This document shows positions 59,870 to 64,000 of a stretch of DNA of 64,000 nucleotides, one piece after another. The number at the start of each line of letters is the position of its first letter. The stretch's first letter is position 1. Source of the DNA: CAG-791 sp963655255 (GTDB lineage: Bacteria > Bacillota > Clostridia > Lachnospirales > Lachnospiraceae); the NCBI GenBank assembly GCA_963655255.1, contig CAVKEB010000008.1, positions 1 to 64,000 on the forward strand, given 5' to 3'. The notes below the pieces were generated by a model. That model worked only from the letters and a program-made list of their open reading frames with translations, ran no database searches and was not told the origin of the DNA. Position numbers and translations under genes: made by a program.

Positions 59870-61534
59870 ATGAAGATTACAAGAAAAAGCAACACAAAAG
59901 AGCCCTCCTGCCCGGGGGAAAAAGATCGGTGCATCCGGCGGATTTTCTTCTGCCTGACAGCGGTTTATATTCTGCTGCTGATCCCGATTCTTGCGATCGG
60001 GCGGTACGACGTTCCTTCGGCGGATGATTTTTCCATGGGACTGGGAACGAGACTTGCCTATGAGGCGACCGGCTCGGCTGCGGCCGTGGCAGGCAGGGTG
60101 CTGTCGGAGACGGTGCGCTATTACCGAACCTGGATCGGATATTTTACCTCCTGCCTGTTCACCACGGTTTCTCCCGCCACCTTCGGAGAGAAGTGGTACG
60201 CGTTGACGCCGGTGATCATTCTGCTGGCCCTGCACATCGGCGTGATCGTGTTCTTCTATGCGCTGATGGAGAAGGCGCTCGGAATGAACCGGTGGGTGCG
60301 GCGGTGCATGACGGTGCTGACGCTGTTTCTGATGATTCAGCTGATGCCGGAGGGGAGTCTCCGCGTGGAGGCCTTCTACTGGTGGAGCGGCGCGGGAAAC
60401 TATACGCTCACCTTTTCAGTGGGGCTGTTGTATCTCGCCTTCCTGCTTCTTGCCGCGTATGCGGACGGGAAAAGAGCCCGCACCGCGTTCTTCGTCCTGG
60501 CCTGCGTTTCCGGCTTTTTCGCGGGCGGGGGGAATTATCTGAGCTCGCTGTCCTGGGCGATTGTCACGGTGCTTCTTGGTGCGGCGCTCCTGCTGATCCG
60601 GTCCGGGAAAATGGGAGCGGTTCTCTGGAAAAAGGAGACCGGCCCCGCAGAGGCGGAGGATTCGCCTGGCAGGGAGCAGTGGAACCGGCATCTTTTCTTC
60701 CGGGGAGATCTCTCCGCGCGGCTTCTGGTGCCGATGGGATTTCTTCTTGCCGGCTTTGCCGTAAGCTGCCTTGCGCCGGGAAACCGGATCCGCGGGGGAG
60801 AGGCGGAAGGGTTCGGTGCGGTGAAATCCATCCTTCTTTCTCTTTATTACACGCTGTCCTATCCGCTGAATCAGTGGATGAACTGGGCGGTTCTGCTCGT
60901 GCTTGCCATCGCGGCAGTGATTTTCCGGATGGGCTTTGAGGCGGACCGGGATGTGGACGGCGTTTTGTCCCGGCTGACCTTTGCCTTTCCGTTTCCGGCG
61001 GCGGTTCTGGGATACGGCGTGGTGAGTGCGGTCGTGACGCCGGCGCTCTATGCGCAGGGGAATATGGATGCCGGACGGATTCAGAGTACCTTCTGGCTGC
61101 ACACGGTACTTGTCCTGATGCTGCTCGAGTGGTATCTTGTCGGTGGACTTTACCGGGCCCGGCAGGAGCGCAGGGGAACGTCTGACGGCGGGAAGGAAAA
61201 GGACTCCCGGAGGGAAGTCCTTCTGATCCGGGGACTTGCGCTGTTCCTCTTCGTGTTCTCCCTTCTTGCAGTGAAGGCGGATCCGGATTTCTATACCGCA
61301 TCGGGTGCCGTGTCCGAGCTTCTGGACGGATCGGCCGCGCAGTACGGGAAGGAAAATGCGGAGCGGTTTGCACTTCTGCACAATCCGGAAGAGGAGGATG
61401 CGGTTCTGCCACGCTATACGGTTCATCCGCAGCTTTTATACTTCGCGGATGTCAGTGAAGATCCGGATGACTGGGCGAACCGGAAGATGAGCGAATATTA
61501 CGGGAAGAAGAGCGTCCGGGGAGCCGGGCAGTGA
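59870..61534 (+). CDS. Polytopic membrane protein, DUF6056-like
   Basis: A 554-residue protein with about ten to twelve hydrophobic segments. GRYDVPSADDFSMG after the first helix has the paired Asp seen in GT-C-type glycosyltransferases, and VEAFYWWSGAGNYTLTFS and FFAGGGNYLSSLSWA match my memory of DUF6056 proteins, often the third component in GtrA-GtrB systems. The last part (about 455-554) is outside the membrane and ends with PRYTVHPQLLYFADV. Possible partner of GtrA/GtrB at 5-6.5 kb, but distant from them. No strong ribosome binding site is visible before ATG 59870. Confidence 0.68.
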   Translation: MKITRKSNTKEPSCPGEKDRCIRRIFFCLTAVYILLLIPILAIGRYDVPSADDFSMGLGTRLAYEATGSAAAVAGRVLSETVRYYRTWIGYFTSCLFTTVSPATFGEKWYALTPVIILLALHIGVIVFFYALMEKALGMNRWVRRCMTVLTLFLMIQLMPEGSLRVEAFYWWSGAGNYTLTFSVGLLYLAFLLLAAYADGKRARTAFFVLACVSGFFAGGGNYLSSLSWAIVTVLLGAALLLIRSGKMGAVLWKKETGPAEAEDSPGREQWNRHLFFRGDLSARLLVPMGFLLAGFAVSCLAPGNRIRGGEAEGFGAVKSILLSLYYTLSYPLNQWMNWAVLLVLAIAAVIFRMGFEADRDVDGVLSRLTFAFPFPAAVLGYGVVSAVVTPALYAQGNMDAGRIQSTFWLHTVLVLMLLEWYLVGGLYRARQERRGTSDGGKEKDSRREVLLIRGLALFLFVFSLLAVKADPDFYTASGAVSELLDGSAAQYGKENAERFALLHNPEEEDAVLPRYTVHPQLLYFADVSEDPDDWANRKMSEYYGKKSVRGAGQ

Positions 61535-61581
61535 AGAAGCAGGCGGGACCGAATCTGCGAGGATCATGTTGGTCGACGGGA

Positions 61582-61711
61582 GGCAGATTGGTATCCGGCG
61601 GACGGGCCTTCGCGAGGGCCTCGGCACTTGTGAGCGTATTTCAGCGAACTTAGTGCCGCTAGGTCCCGAGAAAGAGGCGCGAGCCGTGCCCGTCAGCGGA
61701 TACAATCTGCC
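61582..61711. repeat. Long imperfect hairpin before the M18 aminopeptidase gene
   Basis: GGCAGATTGGTATCCG at 61582-61597 pairs with CGGATACAATCTGCC ending at 61711, with one bulge, and the stem extends inward through CGGGC / GCCCG and GGCACT / AGTGCC. The folded stretch spans 130 bases with no open gene. Its sequence does not match the other palindromic families here. Confidence 0.7.
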
Positions 61712-61794
61712 AAATCCCGGCGTACAGATCTGGTCGGCCCGCGGATTCGGTTTGACAGAATGGAACGATAGATTTCAGGAAAGGAAGAGTTGAT

Positions 61795-63255
61795 ATGGAA
61801 CGAGAAAACGTATGGAATACCTATGATCTGGAAATGCAGAAGAGTTGCCTTGATTTTGCAGAAGAATACCGGAAGTTTATTTCGGAGAACAAGACAGAGC
61901 GCGAGTGCGTGGATGCGTTCGTGAATGCGGCGGAGGATGCCGGATTCGTGGAGCTGTCCCGCGCCATTGAGGAAGAGAAGAAGACCGGCAAAAAGCTGCA
62001 GCCCGGCGACAAGGTGTATCTGACCTGGATGAACAAGTCGATGGTGCTGTTCCGCCTTGGAAAACGTCCGATGGAGGAGGGCGTCAATATTCTGGGTGCG
62101 CACATCGACAGCCCCCGCATGGATGTGAAGCAGAATCCGCTGTTTGAAAAGGGCGGCTACGGCTATCTCGACACCCATTATTACGGCGGCATCAAGAAGT
62201 ATCAGTTCGTCGCAAGACCGCTTGCCATCCACGGCGTCATCGTGAAGAAGGACGGAGAGACGGTCGTTCTGAACGTCGGCGAAGATGCGGACGATCCGGT
62301 ATTTTTCGTTTCCGATCTTCTGATTCATCTCGCACAGGATCAGATGCAGAAGAAGGCGGCCGAGGTCGTTGAGGGTGAGGCGCTGGATCTTATCATCGGC
62401 AACAAGCCGATCATCATCGACGCGAAGACGAAGGCCGGCCATAAGAAGGAGGATCTTCCGAAGGAGGCTGTCAAGAATTCTCTTCTGAAGATTCTGGAGG
62501 AAATGTACGGCATCAAAGAAGATGATTTTGAGTCCGCGGAGCTGGAGGTGGTTCCGGCAGGCCCGGCAAGAGATGCCGGTTTTGACCGCAGCATGATTCT
62601 CGGCTACGGCCAGGATGACCGTGTCTGCGCCTATCCTTCCTTCCGCGCGATTCTGGATGCGGATTTCGGAGGAGAAAACGGTGCTCCCGAGCGCACGAGC
62701 GTCTGCCTTCTGGTTGACAAGGAAGAGATCGGATCGGTCGGCGCGACCGGAATGCGGTCCCACTATTTTGAAAACGCTCTGGCAGAAGTGATGAATCTTC
62801 GCGGCGAATACACGGAGCTTGCTCTCCGCCGCTGCCTTGCGAATTCCGATATGCTCTCAAGCGACGTGTCGTCGGCTTATGATCCGAACTGGAGCGAGTG
62901 CTTCGATGAGAAGAACACCGCTTTCCTCGGACGCGGCATGGTCTTCAACAAGTTCACGGGCTCCCGCGGAAAGAGCGGTTCCAACGATGCCAACGCGGAG
63001 TTCATTGCGCACCTTCGTGACATTTTCAGCAGAGAGGGCGTTGTGACGCAGACCGCGGAACTCGGCAAGGTGGATGTCGGAGGCGGCGGAACCATCGCCT
63101 ACATCCTTGCACTGTACGGCATGAATGTCATTGACAGCGGCGTTCCGGTTCTGTCGATGCATTCCCCGGCGGAGGCAACCTCCAAGGCGGATATTTACGA
63201 AGCATACCGCGGCTACAAGGCATTCCTCCGCGATGCGAACCTTCGCAATGCATGA
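61795..63255 (+). CDS. M18-family aminopeptidase
   Basis: Dinuclear zinc aminopeptidase, 486 residues, of the aspartyl/aminopeptidase 1 type. Metal and catalytic motifs are LGAHIDSPRMD (His and Asp near residues 100-105), VDKEEIGSVGATGM (catalytic and metal Glu) and LSMHSPAEATSKAD (last His ligand). The QDDRVCAYPSFRA and NANLRNA-like ending fit the family. AAGGAAGAG precedes ATG 61795. It probably degrades imported peptides in the cytoplasm. Confidence 0.94.
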   Translation: MERENVWNTYDLEMQKSCLDFAEEYRKFISENKTERECVDAFVNAAEDAGFVELSRAIEEEKKTGKKLQPGDKVYLTWMNKSMVLFRLGKRPMEEGVNILGAHIDSPRMDVKQNPLFEKGGYGYLDTHYYGGIKKYQFVARPLAIHGVIVKKDGETVVLNVGEDADDPVFFVSDLLIHLAQDQMQKKAAEVVEGEALDLIIGNKPIIIDAKTKAGHKKEDLPKEAVKNSLLKILEEMYGIKEDDFESAELEVVPAGPARDAGFDRSMILGYGQDDRVCAYPSFRAILDADFGGENGAPERTSVCLLVDKEEIGSVGATGMRSHYFENALAEVMNLRGEYTELALRRCLANSDMLSSDVSSAYDPNWSECFDEKNTAFLGRGMVFNKFTGSRGKSGSNDANAEFIAHLRDIFSREGVVTQTAELGKVDVGGGGTIAYILALYGMNVIDSGVPVLSMHSPAEATSKADIYEAYRGYKAFLRDANLRNA

Positions 63256-63275
63256 TAGAGCAGCAGGACTGAAAA

Positions 63276-64000
63276 ATGAGTGAAATAAAGGAAGAAAATA
63301 CGGCTCCCGCTGCGGAGACGGAAGAGAACAAAGAAAGTGTCCCTCTTGGTCATAAGACATCGGATTATTATTTTGATCTGCCCAAAGAGCTGATCGCACA
63401 GGATCCCAATGAGCAGCGCGATGCCTGCAGGCTTTTGTGCATTGACCGGAAGACCGGCGCGCTGGAACACCGGATTTTTCATGATATCGTGGACTACTTA
63501 GAGCCTGGGGAGACGCTGGTTTTGAACAACACCAGGGTCATTCCGGCAAGGCTTCTTGGCACGAAAGTGGGAACCGGTGCGAATGTGGAGATTCTTCTTC
63601 TGAAAAGAAGAGAAGGAGATGTGTGGGAGACGCTGGTGCGCCCCGGCAAAAAGCTCCGTCCCGGTGCAATGGTGACCTTTGGCGACGGACAGCTGACCGC
63701 GGAAATTATGGACGTCGTGGATGACGGAAACCGCCTTGTGAAGTTCCACTACGAGGGGATTTTCGAGGAGGTGCTGGACCGGCTCGGCGAGATGCCGCTT
63801 CCGCCTTACATCACGCACAAGCTGGAAGATCCGAACATGTACCAGACGGTCTATGCGAAGTTCGACGGAAGTGCGGCGGCACCGACGGCAGGACTTCATT
63901 TTACGGAGGAGCTTCTGAAGAAGATTCAGGACAAGGGCATCCATCTGGCCTATGTCACGCTTCATGTGGGGCTCGGAACCTTCCGTCCGGTCAAGGTGGA
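63276..64000 (+). CDS. queA: tRNA preQ1(34) S-adenosylmethionine ribosyltransferase-isomerase (partial)
   Basis: Builds epoxyqueuosine in tRNA by transferring the ribose of SAM. The gene runs off the right edge; 241 residues are visible. After a Glu-rich N-terminal extension of about 28 residues come KTSDYYFDLPKELIAQ, VLNNTRVIPARLLG, LVRPGKKLRPGA, LPPYI and FDGSAAAPTAGLHFTEELL, which are QueA signatures, ending VTLHVGLGTFRPVKV at the window edge. ATG 63276 follows a weak CAGGAC. It lies 20 bases after the aminopeptidase stop. Confidence 0.95.
   Translation, partial: MSEIKEENTAPAAETEENKESVPLGHKTSDYYFDLPKELIAQDPNEQRDACRLLCIDRKTGALEHRIFHDIVDYLEPGETLVLNNTRVIPARLLGTKVGTGANVEILLLKRREGDVWETLVRPGKKLRPGAMVTFGDGQLTAEIMDVVDDGNRLVKFHYEGIFEEVLDRLGEMPLPPYITHKLEDPNMYQTVYAKFDGSAAAPTAGLHFTEELLKKIQDKGIHLAYVTLHVGLGTFRPVKV

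Overview
The window is a 64-kb piece of a chromosome with high coding density and roughly 55-60% G+C by eye. It looks like a Clostridia genome, most likely a fairly G+C-rich member of the Lachnospiraceae. The evidence is a sporulation-type SigH, an ispF-cysE-cysS-mrnC-rlmB-sigH block, a yicC-gmk-rpoZ-rimO-pgsA block, a split purine pathway (PurO-like IMP cyclohydrolase plus a stand-alone AICAR transformylase), ECF-type vitamin or ion uptake, and a clostridial Opp operon. This placement is an inference from gene content; no rRNA gene is present to confirm it.

Layout. 1-4.9 kb: yicC, gmk, rpoZ, rimO, pgsA and pncC. 5-6.5 kb: a gtrA-gtrB pair for lipid-linked sugar transfer. 6.6-12.7 kb: a YgjP-like metallopeptidase divergent from a thiamine pyrophosphokinase, then purF, a small-subunit pseudouridine synthase and lepA. 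12.7-18.1 kb: hemW with odd insertions, a metallo-beta-lactamase/GH8 exo-oligoxylanase fusion, a hypothetical protein and an RluA-type pseudouridine synthase. 18.1-24.8 kb: the opp peptide transporter (oppB, C, D, F), then a substrate-binding lipoprotein whose domain order is circularly permuted. 24.9-28.7 kb: a MATE exporter with a repeat element inserted in frame, then purO-like and purH-like genes. 28.8-35.9 kb: the ispF to sigH block and an IlvD/Edd-family dehydratase. 36-43 kb: an ECF transporter operon (minus strand) divergent from an AraC regulator, then uxaC and its LacI-type regulator with clear operators. 43-52.4 kb: an acyltransferase-like protein, an EAL protein, an rnfCD pair without the rest of the Rnf cluster, thrC and an aminopeptidase P. 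52.5-64 kb: a probable 6S RNA, two polytopic membrane proteins, an ADP-ribosylglycohydrolase, pheST, an M18 aminopeptidase and the start of queA.

The most striking feature is the mobile or dispersed DNA between and inside genes. One family is exactly 114 bp (38 codons) and starts with a 36-bp hairpin. Two copies end at the start codons of the pseudouridine synthase and lepA genes and appear to supply their ribosome binding sites. A third copy is spliced in frame into the MATE coding sequence. A second family has TCAGCACA/TGTGCTGA terminal inverted repeats. One member begins at the truncated 3' end of oppA, and the oppA stop codon lies inside a terminal repeat. The missing C-terminal part of that binding protein sits at its N-terminus, directly after the lipoprotein signal and linker. 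I regard the permuted OppA and the coding-compatible 114-bp element as the best candidates for undescribed biology here.

Tandem repeats and low-complexity inserts recur as well: 36-bp units inside hemW, 36-bp units after purH, 51-bp units before gtrA, and charged linkers in the GH8 domain, RlmB, SigH and a hypothetical protein. This suggests a genome that tolerates in-frame expansion of coding sequences.
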